DNA of 44,518 nt from an uncultured Burkholderiales bacterium. Lineage in GTDB: Bacteria > Pseudomonadota > Gammaproteobacteria > Burkholderiales > Burkholderiaceae_C. Where the stretch lies: the NCBI GenBank assembly GCA_937871935.1, contig CALMQI010000380.1, positions 1 through 44,518 on the forward strand, read 5' to 3'. Below the pieces are notes generated by a model. It ran no database searches and had not been told where the DNA came from. It saw nothing but the letters and a program-made list of their open reading frames with translations. Positions 1 to 7,777 of this stretch are shown here, in pieces; position 1 is the first letter of the stretch, and every line of letters begins with the position of its first letter. The position numbers and the translations under genes were made by a program.

Positions 1-72
1 ATGGCCGGGCCCGATCGCGCACCCGACCCGACGGCCCCGGCCGCCGCCTCCAACTTCGAACACGCCGAATGA
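1..72 (+). CDS. 3' end of an upstream gene (partial)
   Basis: The first reading frame is open from base 1 and stops at TGA 70-72, giving a low-complexity Pro/Ala-rich tail ending in NFEHAE. The stop overlaps the next start codon as ATGA, which is typical of translational coupling, so this is read as the C-terminus of a gene that begins before the window. Too little is visible to name a family. Genes paired with RidA proteins are often PLP enzymes or amino-acid oxidoreductases, but that is only context. Confidence 0.45.
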   Translation: MAGPDRAPDPTAPAAASNFEHAE

Positions 73-428
73 ACACCCCGATCGAACGCCTGCACAGCGG
101 CGCCCGCATGAGCAAGATCGTGCGCCACGCCGGCACCGTCTATCTCTGCGGCCAGACCTCGAGCGGCAGCGCGGCGGGCGATGTGCGCGCGCAGACGAGC
201 GAGGTGCTGTCGCGTGTCGATGCCCTGCTGGCCGAGGCCGGCAGTGCACGCGAGCGCATCCTCTCGGCGACCGTGTACTTGCGCGACATCGCCGACTTCG
301 CAGCGATGAACGAGGTGTGGGAAGCGTGGCTGCCCGTCGGCGCCGCGCCGGCGCGCACCACCGTCGAGGCACGGCTGGCGGTACCCGAGCTGCGGGTGGA
401 GATCACGGTAGTGGCTGCGGCGGAATGA
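69..428 (+). CDS. RidA/YjgF-family enamine/imine deaminase
   Basis: A 119-residue protein, the usual length of RidA (YjgF/YER057c/UK114) proteins. These are cytosolic trimers that hydrolyse reactive enamine/imine intermediates released by PLP enzymes and amino-acid oxidases. Family features are the early G-x-VYLCGQT strand, the ERILSATVYLRDI segment with the substrate-carboxylate-binding arginine expected in 'YLRD', and the conserved tail APARTTVEARLAVPELRVEI. The start at ATG 69 overlaps the previous stop by four bases, so it is probably the last gene of an operon entering from the left. The family is confident. The specific substrate is not, because many paralogues exist. Confidence 0.9.
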   Translation: MNTPIERLHSGARMSKIVRHAGTVYLCGQTSSGSAAGDVRAQTSEVLSRVDALLAEAGSARERILSATVYLRDIADFAAMNEVWEAWLPVGAAPARTTVEARLAVPELRVEITVVAAAE

Positions 429-854
429 GCCAGTCGCGGATAGGAAGATCGGAGGATCGTCGTCCTCGGGAGTGGCGTGATCGACGGCCGCCTTCCGCCA
501 GAATCTCAGGCACGCTCCGTCCACGAGGTCATGGTGCCCACGCGCCCGAGCGGCCCCAAGCTGGACACCAGCTTCGCCAATGCGGGGCAGTCTCGCGGGG
601 CTTTCAGCACCCTGGTGAAGCCAGCTGAGTCCGCGCAGTGAGCGGCCGAACTCGGCCAGGTCGCCGACCTTCAACAAACGTCGATCGACGGTTCCTCCAT
701 GGCCGGGTGCGTGAATTCGCTGGGCATCCAGGGACCTGCCATTCGAAGGGCTTCGCCGCCCACCGCGGCGACGGCGGGCACGTTGACGCTCGGCAAGGCG
801 TTCGGGCGAGCGAAGGCTCATCGTCTTTGCCCCTCAACCCGACTGGAGACCGTC
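429..854 (+). other. non-coding stretch between ridA-like gene and recombinase
   Basis: No convincing gene was found here. Open frames in this stretch have no recognisable family features. The last ~30 bases before the recombinase start (about 826-854) resemble the sequence in front of the second recombinase copy, so the duplicated unit extends slightly upstream of the coding region. Confidence 0.4.
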
Positions 855-1478
855 ATGGAATCCAATGCCAGCACTGTTCACCGCGAACCCTGGAACAAGG
901 GCAAGATCGTTGGACAGAAGGCGCCGTTCAAGCTCAAGGACATCTGGGCCCTGCGCATCCGGCTGCAGATGGAGGGCCGTGTTCGAGAACTCGCGTTGTT
1001 CAACCTAGGCATCGACAGCAAGCTTCGGGGCTGCGATCTGGTGGCCTTGAAGGTCCGCGACATCTGCCATGGCGACCAAGTTGCGTCCCGCGCCACCGTG
1101 ATGCAGCACAAGACGCAGCGCCCGGTTCAGTTCGAGATCACCCCGGCAACGAGAGATGCCATCCAGGCCTGGATCAAGCTGGCCGGAGTGAGGGCGGACG
1201 ACTACCTTTTCCCTAGCCGCATCCACGAGTCGCCCCATCTCGGCACGCGGCGGTACGCTCGCATCCTCGGGGGCTGGGTCCACGATCTGAGCTTGGATCC
1301 GGCCGACTACGGCACCCACTCGATGCGGCGCACGAAGGCGACCCTGATCTACCGGCGCACGAAGAACCTGCGGGCCGTCCAGTTGTTGCTCGGCCACTCC
1401 AAGCTTGAGTCGACCGTTCGGTACCTAGGAATCGAGGTCGACGACGCTCTTGAGATATCAGAGCAAACGGAGATCTGA
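855..1478 (+). CDS. short tyrosine recombinase/integrase, intact copy
   Basis: A 207-residue tyrosine recombinase consisting almost only of the catalytic domain. Visible catalytic residues are the first Arg in KLRGCDLVALKVRDI, the HSMRR box (His-x-x-Arg), the second His in LLLGHSKLEST and the nucleophile Tyr in TVRYLGI. It lacks the separate N-terminal arm and core-binding domain of phage integrases. The start at ATG 855 is chosen because the second copy of this gene, at the far side of the hydrogenase region, begins at the same place and similarity fades upstream. A longer in-frame extension to 699 is open but has no family resemblance. The copy at 24847-25468 is inverted and frameshifted. 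DNA target and activity are unknown. Confidence 0.85.
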   Translation: MESNASTVHREPWNKGKIVGQKAPFKLKDIWALRIRLQMEGRVRELALFNLGIDSKLRGCDLVALKVRDICHGDQVASRATVMQHKTQRPVQFEITPATRDAIQAWIKLAGVRADDYLFPSRIHESPHLGTRRYARILGGWVHDLSLDPADYGTHSMRRTKATLIYRRTKNLRAVQLLLGHSKLESTVRYLGIEVDDALEISEQTEI

Positions 1479-1778
1479 GCGCGTGCCGAGGTCGGTCGCG
1501 CCGAACCTCCGAGCGTCTCGGCGCGGCCGGCCTTGTCCGGCTGCTTACTGGCGTTGCCGCGAACTGACTGACCCGGCCACTTCCGGTCATCCGATCGACC
1601 ACAAGTCGCTACGCCGACGACTGATCCAAGCAGTGCAGCCGCCGTAGGCTGCCGGCAGCGCTTGGCCACGGTCCACGCGATCGATGCGTGCACCGCCCCG
1701 ACCGCCGAACAGGGCACGCGGTGCCCGCGCTGCTAGCCCCATGCTTGGTGCTCAGCCCGTTACGAGCAGAATGCCGAC
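1479..1778 (+). other. intergenic, no gene seen
   Basis: About 300 bases between the recombinase and the serine hydrolase. It has several short GC-rich inverted repeats (for example GCCGG...CCGGC near 1530) but no clear terminator T-run and no credible coding frame. Confidence 0.35.
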
Positions 1779-3056
1779 GTGGCGGCCCTGGACCATTCGC
1801 GACCTGTGGAGAAGTCATTGCCCAACGCAGTTCGGTGGCTCGCCGGCCTGCTGGTCAGCGGCGTGGCCTTGGCAGCGCAAGCGCAGCAGGCGCCGGTCTA
1901 CCGCATACCGCCGGCGCTCGACGATAACTGGCGGGTGACCAGTGCAGAGACGCTCGGACTCGATCCGAAGCGCCTGGCTGCGCTCACCGCGATGCTTCGT
2001 GCGACGCCGCAGGCCAACGTGCATGCGCTGCTGATCGAGCGCGGCGGTCGCCTCGTCTACGAGGAATACTTCGACGGCAGGGATGAGCGCTGGGGTCGGC
2101 CACTCGGTCACGTGGTGATGGCACGCGACACGCTGCATGACCTGCGCTCGGTGAGCAAGAGCGTTGTCAGTGCACTGGTCGGCATTGCGCTCGCCGAGGG
2201 CGAGATCGGCTCGGTTGACCGGCCTGTACTGGACTGGTTCCCCGAGCTCAGCGAACTCGCCACACCCGAGCGGCGCCGCATCACGCTGGCCCATGTGCTG
2301 GGCATGACCGCGGGCCTCGAGTGGAACGAGGACATGCCCTATACCGACCCCCGCAACGACGAGATTGGAATGACCCGCGATCCACGGCCGCTGCACTACG
2401 TGCTGTCGCGCCCGCTCGTCGCCGTGCCGGGCGAACGCTTCAACTACAACGGTGGACTGACGCAGGTGCTGGCGGCGGTCCTCCAGCGATCAACCGGCGT
2501 GCCTCTGTCCGATTACGCGCGGCGCAAGCTGTTTGCGCCATTGGGCATCAGCGACTTCGAATGGCTTGGCAATCTCGATGGCTTGCCAGCTGCCGCCTCG
2601 GGGCTGCGCCTTCGAGCGCGTGACCTGGCCAAGTTCGGCTCGCTGTATCTGCATGGCGGGCGCTGGAACGGCATCGCGGTGCTGCCCGCCGAGTGGGTCG
2701 CGCAGTCGACCCGGCGCCATTTCGTCTTTACACCGCGCCCCGGCACCGTACCCCGCAGCGACGCTGGATATGCCTGGCAGTGGTGGTACAGCTGCTTGCA
2801 CACGCTGGCCGGTCCAATCGAAGCTCGAATCGCGGTGGGCAATGGCATGCAGCGGCTTATCGTTCTGCCCGGGCTCGACCTGGTGGTGACCTTGTTCGCC
2901 GGCCGCTACAACGATTTCGCCGACTCGATGGCACTGGCCAGTCGCATCCTGCGCGAGCAGGTGATCCCGGCGGTGATCGGCGGCGTGACGACAGGCTGCC
3001 CAGGCGCCAGCCGACCGCTTCCGGTGACGGACCGAACGACGGCACCAACACGCTGA
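1779..3056 (+). CDS. exported beta-lactamase-family (class C type) serine hydrolase
   Basis: A serine hydrolase of the class C beta-lactamase/penicillin-binding-protein fold (425 residues from the longest start). The SxxK nucleophile motif is in LRSVSKSVVSAL, and the second-motif tyrosine is in RFNYNGGLTQVL. A hydrophobic stretch WLAGLLVSGVALAAQAQ looks like a Sec signal peptide, so the product is probably periplasmic. The start is unresolved: GTG 1779 gives the longest frame, GTG 1806 shortens the n-region, and TTG 1818 follows a GGAGAAG ribosome site. The family includes esterases, peptidases and 6-aminohexanoate-dimer hydrolase-like enzymes, and the substrate cannot be assigned. It converges on the hydrogenase operon. 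Confidence 0.85.
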   Translation: MAALDHSRPVEKSLPNAVRWLAGLLVSGVALAAQAQQAPVYRIPPALDDNWRVTSAETLGLDPKRLAALTAMLRATPQANVHALLIERGGRLVYEEYFDGRDERWGRPLGHVVMARDTLHDLRSVSKSVVSALVGIALAEGEIGSVDRPVLDWFPELSELATPERRRITLAHVLGMTAGLEWNEDMPYTDPRNDEIGMTRDPRPLHYVLSRPLVAVPGERFNYNGGLTQVLAAVLQRSTGVPLSDYARRKLFAPLGISDFEWLGNLDGLPAAASGLRLRARDLAKFGSLYLHGGRWNGIAVLPAEWVAQSTRRHFVFTPRPGTVPRSDAGYAWQWWYSCLHTLAGPIEARIAVGNGMQRLIVLPGLDLVVTLFAGRYNDFADSMALASRILREQVIPAVIGGVTTGCPGASRPLPVTDRTTAPTR

Positions 3057-3165
3057 GTGTTCATTCTGTTCATTCCAACAACCAGGTGAATGGCGGCGGT
3101 GGGTCGACTCGCGCCTGCGGGCGTCGAGGGCAACAGCCGCTCGTTAACCTTTGATGGCCAGCGGC

Positions 3166-3185
3166 GGCTCCCAGGCGTGGGAGCC
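3166..3185. repeat. perfect 8-bp stem between convergent operons
   Basis: GGCTCCCA and TGGGAGCC are separated by GGCG. The stem lies between the 3' ends of the serine hydrolase (+) and hypB (-). There is no T-run on either strand, so it is only a possible bidirectional terminator or mRNA-stabilising hairpin. Confidence 0.4.
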
Positions 3186-3343
3186 AAATCGCGGTCCCGG
3201 CCAGTTCCGGGCATCCCAGCAGCCAGCGAATCGCCCAGCCGATGACCGGTTTCGAGGAGACATCGGATATAGCCGGAACGTTGCTCGAGTCGGCGCAGCA
3301 GGACACCGACCCATCGTGGTGAGGCGAATCGCCGGTGCGCCTT

Positions 3344-4264
3344 TCAGGAAGAGGTCTCGGCCAGACTCCCGCGAATCCAGCCATACCAGGCCTGCAAGCC
3401 CTCGCCGGTGTACGAGGAGACGGGGAAGATCTTCAAGCGCGGATTGATCTTCTGCGCGTTGTCCATCATGAGTCGCAGGTCCACCCGCAGGTGCGGCAGG
3501 AGGTCGACCTTGCTGAGCAGCAGCACGTCGGCTGCGCCGAACATGTGCGGATACTTCAGCGGCTTGTCTTCGCCCTCAGTCACCGAGAAGATCACCACGC
3601 GGGCCGTCTCGCCAAGATCAAACAGGGCCGGGCACACCAGGTTGCCGACGTTTTCGATCACCAGCAGCGAATGCGCCGGCGGATTCAGCAGTTTCATCGC
3701 ACGGCCGAGCATGTCGGCCTCGAGGTGGCAACCGGTGCCGGTATTGACCTGCACCGCCTGCGCGCCGGTGGCGCGTATGCGCTGCGCATCGTTCACCGTT
3801 GCCTGGTCGCCTTCGACCACGTTGATGACCACATCGCCCTTCAGGTCCGCAATGCAGCGCTCCAGCAGCGTGGTCTTGCCGGCCCCCGGGCTGCTCATCA
3901 GGTTCAGTGCCGTCACTTCGCGTGCGGCCAGCCAACCCCGGTTGCGCTCCGCCAGCACCTGGTTCTTGCCCAGGATGGCGGACTCCAGCGCGATGGTCTG
4001 GCTGTCGCGGCCCGGCACCTGCAGGTCGTGGCTGTGCCCGTGAGAAGGGTCATGGGCATGGTCGCGCCCGTGATCGTGAACGTGTGAGTGATCGTGTCCT
4101 TGTGAGTGGTCATGCCCGTGGTCCAGCGCATACGTATGCGCGTGAGCATGGTCGTGTGACGGCCCGTGCGCATGCGTGGTGCCGTCGGCATGCGTGTGCA
4201 CATGGCCGTCGTCGAAGGCGGTGATCGTGGTCTGGCTGTCGCCGCAGCCGCAGATTACGCACAT
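3344..4264 (-). CDS. hypB: hydrogenase maturation GTPase HypB, histidine-rich
   Basis: HypB (306 residues) is the SIMIBI-class GTPase that delivers nickel with HypA to the apo large subunit. The N-terminus starts MCVICGCGD, matching the high-affinity Ni-binding cysteine motif of E. coli HypB. Residues about 21-81 are an extreme His-rich tract (22 His among Asp, Gly, Ser and Ala), a nickel-storage feature. The G domain follows: P-loop SSPGAGKT, NVVEGD, GTGCHLE with the metal-site Cys/His, and SKVDLL. ATG 4264 is chosen because it yields the conserved N-terminal motif; the frame is open further upstream inside hypA. It overlaps the end of hypA by 10 bases and is the last gene of the long operon. 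Confidence 0.97.
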   Translation of the reverse strand: MCVICGCGDSQTTITAFDDGHVHTHADGTTHAHGPSHDHAHAHTYALDHGHDHSQGHDHSHVHDHGRDHAHDPSHGHSHDLQVPGRDSQTIALESAILGKNQVLAERNRGWLAAREVTALNLMSSPGAGKTTLLERCIADLKGDVVINVVEGDQATVNDAQRIRATGAQAVQVNTGTGCHLEADMLGRAMKLLNPPAHSLLVIENVGNLVCPALFDLGETARVVIFSVTEGEDKPLKYPHMFGAADVLLLSKVDLLPHLRVDLRLMMDNAQKINPRLKIFPVSSYTGEGLQAWYGWIRGSLAETSS

Positions 4265-4596
4265 GATTCGGTCTCCATTTGCTTGATCTTCAGTTCGGTG
4301 CCGGCCACCACCTGCAGTGTGGGTTCGCCGCATTGGGGGCAACGGCCCAGGGGGGCCGACAACTGCGTCTGCGCGCCGCACGCAGAACAGTGGCCGCGGC
4401 CAGCGGGTTCGATGATGTTCAACTGTGCGTCCTCCAGTACCGTGCCCTTGCTGCAGACGTCGAAACAAAAGCGGATCGCCTCGGGCAGCAGGCCCGACAG
4501 TTGGCCCACTTCCAATGTCACGCTCAGCACCTTGTGGCCGTTGGCATGCTCGGCCACGATGGCCACCACGCTACGGGTGATGCCCAGTTCGTGCAT
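4255..4596 (-). CDS. hypA: hydrogenase nickel-incorporation protein HypA
   Basis: HypA (113 residues, normal length) is the nickel metallochaperone partner of HypB. It begins MHELGITRSV, where His2 is the N-terminal nickel ligand in the family (usually MHE). The zinc site is two CxxC pairs, CSACG near residue 70 and CPQCG near residue 86. The start at 4596 overlaps the hypE stop (TGATG arrangement), indicating translational coupling. Confidence 0.97.
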   Translation of the reverse strand: MHELGITRSVVAIVAEHANGHKVLSVTLEVGQLSGLLPEAIRFCFDVCSKGTVLEDAQLNIIEPAGRGHCSACGAQTQLSAPLGRCPQCGEPTLQVVAGTELKIKQMETESCA

Positions 4597-5630
4597 CAGC
4601 AGATCCTTGGCAGTTGTTCACCCACCAGCATGTCCACCACCCGCTCGCCGCCAAAGGCGGTATTCAGCACGACATGGCCCGCGTGCTCGGCCAGGACCTC
4701 GCCCACGATCGCCGCGTCGTGGCCGGCCGGGTGCGCCCGCATCGCCGCCAGGACCCCATCCGCATGGCCGCGCGGCACCACGGCGACGAGCTTCCCTTCA
4801 TTGGCCATGTACAGCATGTCGAGCCCCAGCATCTCGCAGGCGCCGCGTACTTCGGGCTTGATCGGCAGCGCCTGCTCCTGCAGGCGGATGCCCACCTTGG
4901 AGCTGGCGGCGAATTCGTTGAGAACCGTGGCCAGCCCGCCGCGCGTGGCATCGCGCAGGCAGCGGATGTCGGGGCAGGCGGCCAGCATCGCCTGCACCAG
5001 GCCGTGCAGGGGCTGGCAGTCGCTGGCGATGGTGCTTTGCAACTCGAGCTCGTTGCGCGCCACAAGGATGGCCACGCCATGGTCGCCCAGGCTGCCGTTG
5101 ACGATGACCACGTCACCGGGTCGGGCGCGCGTGGCCGAGACGTTCACGCTGCGCGGCACCACGCCGATGCCGGCGGTGTTGATGAAGAGTTTGTCAGCTG
5201 CACCGCGGTTGACCACCTTGGTATCGCCCGTCACCACCTGCACACCGGCTGCGCGAGCCGTGGCCGACATGCTGTCCAGCACCCGCTGCAGCTCGACCGT
5301 GGGAAGACCCTCTTCGATGATGAGTCCGCAGGATAGGTACAGCGGCACAGCGCCCGACATCGCCAGATCGTTGACCGTGCCGCAGATGGCCAGCTTGCCG
5401 ATGTCGCCGCCGGCAAAGAACAGCGGCGCCACCACATAGCTGTCGGTGGTAAAGGCCAGGCGGTCGCCATGTTCGGCCAGGCTGCCCAGCGTCACGGTGG
5501 CCTGGTCTTCCAGCGCCGCCAGGCGCGGGTTGTCGAAGGCGGGCACGATGAGCTTCTCGATGAGTTCGCGCATGGCGCGCCCGCCACCGCCATGGGCCAT
5601 GGTCAAGGTCGTGTCGCGCAGGCTTGCCAT
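4596..5630 (-). CDS. hypE: hydrogenase maturation protein HypE
   Basis: HypE (344 residues) converts a carbamoylated C-terminal cysteine to a thiocyanate, which supplies the CN ligands of the active-site iron. Visible features are the N-terminal MAHGGGGRAM glycine-rich motif, the AIR-synthase/PurM-like ATP-binding fold (FTTDSYVV, GDIGKLAICGTVNDLA, VTGDTKVV), and the invariant C-terminus PRIC carrying the modified cysteine. The start lies 13 bases after the hypD stop. All key residues looked for are present. Confidence 0.97.
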   Translation of the reverse strand: MASLRDTTLTMAHGGGGRAMRELIEKLIVPAFDNPRLAALEDQATVTLGSLAEHGDRLAFTTDSYVVAPLFFAGGDIGKLAICGTVNDLAMSGAVPLYLSCGLIIEEGLPTVELQRVLDSMSATARAAGVQVVTGDTKVVNRGAADKLFINTAGIGVVPRSVNVSATRARPGDVVIVNGSLGDHGVAILVARNELELQSTIASDCQPLHGLVQAMLAACPDIRCLRDATRGGLATVLNEFAASSKVGIRLQEQALPIKPEVRGACEMLGLDMLYMANEGKLVAVVPRGHADGVLAAMRAHPAGHDAAIVGEVLAEHAGHVVLNTAFGGERVVDMLVGEQLPRIC

Positions 5631-5643
5631 CGGGTGCTGTGCT

Positions 5644-6786
5644 TCAGGCGGCGGCCATGGCGTCGCGCTTGACGAAGGCCATGCGCGAATACTGGTGGTA
5701 GGCCGCGCAGGCGCCTTCGCTGGACACCATCAGCGCGCCCATCGGTGTCTCCGGCGTGCACAGCGTGCCGAAGACCTTGCATTGGCTGGGCTTGATGACG
5801 CCCTTGAGCACCTCGCCACACTGGCAGCTCTTGGGATCGGCGATCTTCAGGTTGGGCACCGAGAACCTTTGTTCGGCGTCGAAGCGGGCATAGGCGCGGC
5901 GCATGCGCACGCCCGAATGGTCGATCGAGCCCAGGCCGCGCCACTCGAAGAACTCGCGCAACTCGAAGACCCTGGTGATGGCGTCCAGCGCAGCCGGGTT
6001 GCCGTCCTCGGGCGCGATGCGCTTGTACTGGTTCTCGACCTCGCAGCGGCCCTCGCTCATCTGCTTGAGCACCATCCACAGCGCCTGCAGGATGTCCAGC
6101 GGCTCGAAGCCGGCCACCACCAGCGGCCGGTGGTACTGCTTTGCAATGAAGTCGTACGGCCGGCTGCCGATGACCATGCTGACGTGGCCGGGGCCGAGGA
6201 AGCCGTCGATCTGCAAGTCGGGCGAATCAAGGATGGCCTTGACCGTGGGGATGATGGTGATGTGGTTGCAGAACAGCGAGAAGTTGCGCACGCCCTGCGC
6301 CTCGGCCTGCAGCACCGTCATCGCCGTGCTCGGCATCGTGGTCTCGAAGCCCAGGCCGAAGAACACGACCTCGCGGTCGGGGTGGCGCTGTGCCAGCTTC
6401 AGCGCGTCCAACGGCGAATACACCGTGCGCACGTCGGCGCCCTCGGCCTTGGCCCGCAAGAGGCTCTTCTTCGAGCCTGGAACGCGCATCGCATCGCCGA
6501 AGCTGGTCATGATGACCTGCGGATGCTCGGCGATGGCCACGCAATCGTCCACGCGGCCCATCGGCAGCACGCACACCGGGCAGCCCGGCCCGTGCACGAA
6601 CTCCAGGCTGGGCGGCATCAGGTCTTTCAGCCCGTAGCGGAAGATCGTGTGCGTGTGCCCGCCGCACACCTCCATCACTTGCAGCGGGCGCGGTTTGCCG
6701 GCGGCCAGCGCATCGGCCAGGCGCGAGATCTCGGCCACCAGCGACTTGGCGAGTTCGGGGTCGCGGAACTCGTCGGCGAACTTCAT
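5644..6786 (-). CDS. hypD: hydrogenase maturation protein HypD
   Basis: HypD (380 residues) is the [4Fe-4S] scaffold on which the Fe(CN)2CO unit is assembled with HypC. Diagnostic motifs are EVCGGHTHTIFRYG (about residues 39-52), GPGCPVCVLP (about 67-76), the GLGFETT motif and the C-terminal cluster-binding region with CQCGEVLKG, CKVFGTLC and SSEGACAAYHQY. The start at ATG 6786 overlaps the stop of the preceding SIS-domain gene as ATGA. An upstream in-frame extension inside that gene is rejected because it lacks conservation. Confidence 0.97.
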   Translation of the reverse strand: MKFADEFRDPELAKSLVAEISRLADALAAGKPRPLQVMEVCGGHTHTIFRYGLKDLMPPSLEFVHGPGCPVCVLPMGRVDDCVAIAEHPQVIMTSFGDAMRVPGSKKSLLRAKAEGADVRTVYSPLDALKLAQRHPDREVVFFGLGFETTMPSTAMTVLQAEAQGVRNFSLFCNHITIIPTVKAILDSPDLQIDGFLGPGHVSMVIGSRPYDFIAKQYHRPLVVAGFEPLDILQALWMVLKQMSEGRCEVENQYKRIAPEDGNPAALDAITRVFELREFFEWRGLGSIDHSGVRMRRAYARFDAEQRFSVPNLKIADPKSCQCGEVLKGVIKPSQCKVFGTLCTPETPMGALMVSSEGACAAYHQYSRMAFVKRDAMAAA

Positions 6787-7487
6787 TTCAGCGACCCCTT
6801 CGAAGCGCGGTCGGGCAGGCGGTAGTCGGCCAGCAGCGTGTGCGTCAGGTCCCACAGGATGTGGTAAAGCGCGACATGCGTCTCCTGCACGCGGTGGATG
6901 CTGTCGGTAGGCACCACGAGGCACAGGTCCAGGTCGGCACTGGCGGCCATGCGGCCACCATCGCCACCGGCCAGGCCCAGCGTCGCAGCGCCCCGGCGCT
7001 TGGCCGCGCCCAGGCCGGCCAGCAGGTTCTCGGAGTTGCCGCTGGTGGAGATGGCCACCACGCAGTCATGCTCGCCCACATGGGCCAGCACCTGGCGCGT
7101 GTAGACATGAACGAAGCCCACATCGTTGGCCACTGCGGTGATCATGGCCATGTCCTGGCTCAGGTTGACCGCCGGCAACGCCGGCCGGCCTGCCGTGACC
7201 GGGTGCTGGAACTCCACCGCCAGGTGCGCCGCATCGCAGCTGCTGCCGCCGTTGCCTAGCGTGTACAAGCGCCCACCGGCGCGAAAACTCTGCGCCAACA
7301 TGCGCGCGGCCTGCACGATGCGTGACGCCTCGCTGGCAAAGAAGCGCTGTTTCACGGCCACGCTGTCCTCGGCTTTCAGCCGCACCGCGTCCAGCAGGCC
7401 CGCGTGCAGCGCGGCGGGCTCCTGCGCGGGCGCGTCGGCCGGCGCCATGTGCGGGTACAGCCCGGAGAGTTGGGCGCGGGTGTTCAT
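6783..7487 (-). CDS. SIS-domain protein, GmhA-like, embedded in hyp operon
   Basis: A 234-residue sugar-isomerase (SIS) domain protein resembling sedoheptulose-7-phosphate isomerase GmhA. The phosphosugar-binding loops are LGNGGSSCDAAHLAVEF and ISTSGNSENLLAGL, and the C-terminal HILWDLTH helix is GmhA-like. It overlaps hypC and hypD by four bases each (ATGA), so it is made with the maturation proteins rather than with lipopolysaccharide genes. From general knowledge, GmhA-like genes recur in hyp clusters of several uptake hydrogenases, but no role in maturation is established. A cryptic role in ligand biosynthesis or nucleotide-sugar handling is possible; plain GmhA activity is the alternative. 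Confidence 0.85.
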   Translation of the reverse strand: MNTRAQLSGLYPHMAPADAPAQEPAALHAGLLDAVRLKAEDSVAVKQRFFASEASRIVQAARMLAQSFRAGGRLYTLGNGGSSCDAAHLAVEFQHPVTAGRPALPAVNLSQDMAMITAVANDVGFVHVYTRQVLAHVGEHDCVVAISTSGNSENLLAGLGAAKRRGAATLGLAGGDGGRMAASADLDLCLVVPTDSIHRVQETHVALYHILWDLTHTLLADYRLPDRASKGSLK

Positions 7488-7777
7488 CGCGCCGCAAGCG
7501 CCGCATCGCTTTGGCGCATAGCATCGATTTCGGTCTGCGCCTCACCCAGCATCTTCAACACGTCCAGCGTCAGCTGGGCCTCCTTCTCGTCGATGCGGCT
7601 CATCGCAAAGCCCACGTGCACCAGCACCCAGTCGCCGATGCAGGCGTCCACCGGGTGGGCCTCATCGACCACGCAGGCGATGTTGATTTCTCGCTGCACG
7701 CCCATCACGTCCACCAGGGCCAGCTTGTTGCCGGCATGGGTGATGGCGACGATGCGACCGGGGATGCCTAGGCACAT
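7484..7777 (-). CDS. hypC: hydrogenase assembly chaperone HypC/HupF
   Basis: HypC (97 residues) binds the large-subunit precursor and HypD and shuttles the Fe(CN)2CO moiety. The mature N-terminus MCLGIPGRIV carries the essential Cys2; GDWVLVHVGFAMSRID matches the conserved central region. ATG 7777 is required to place Cys2 correctly, although the frame is open upstream within hypF. Its start overlaps the hypF stop by 10 bases and its stop overlaps the SIS gene start. Confidence 0.96.
   Translation of the reverse strand: MCLGIPGRIVAITHAGNKLALVDVMGVQREINIACVVDEAHPVDACIGDWVLVHVGFAMSRIDEKEAQLTLDVLKMLGEAQTEIDAMRQSDAALAAR

Noticed and set aside
3166-3185. Strong rho-independent terminator between hydrolase and hypB
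   Set aside because: The stem is good but no T-run follows on either strand, so only a weak hairpin is reported.
3335-4087. Long plus-strand frame opposite hypB and similar antisense frames across the hydrogenase operon (for example 5446-6825, 7801-8493, 15248-17194)
   Set aside because: They are mirror frames of GC-rich genes with no family features; the minus-strand proteins are fully conserved.
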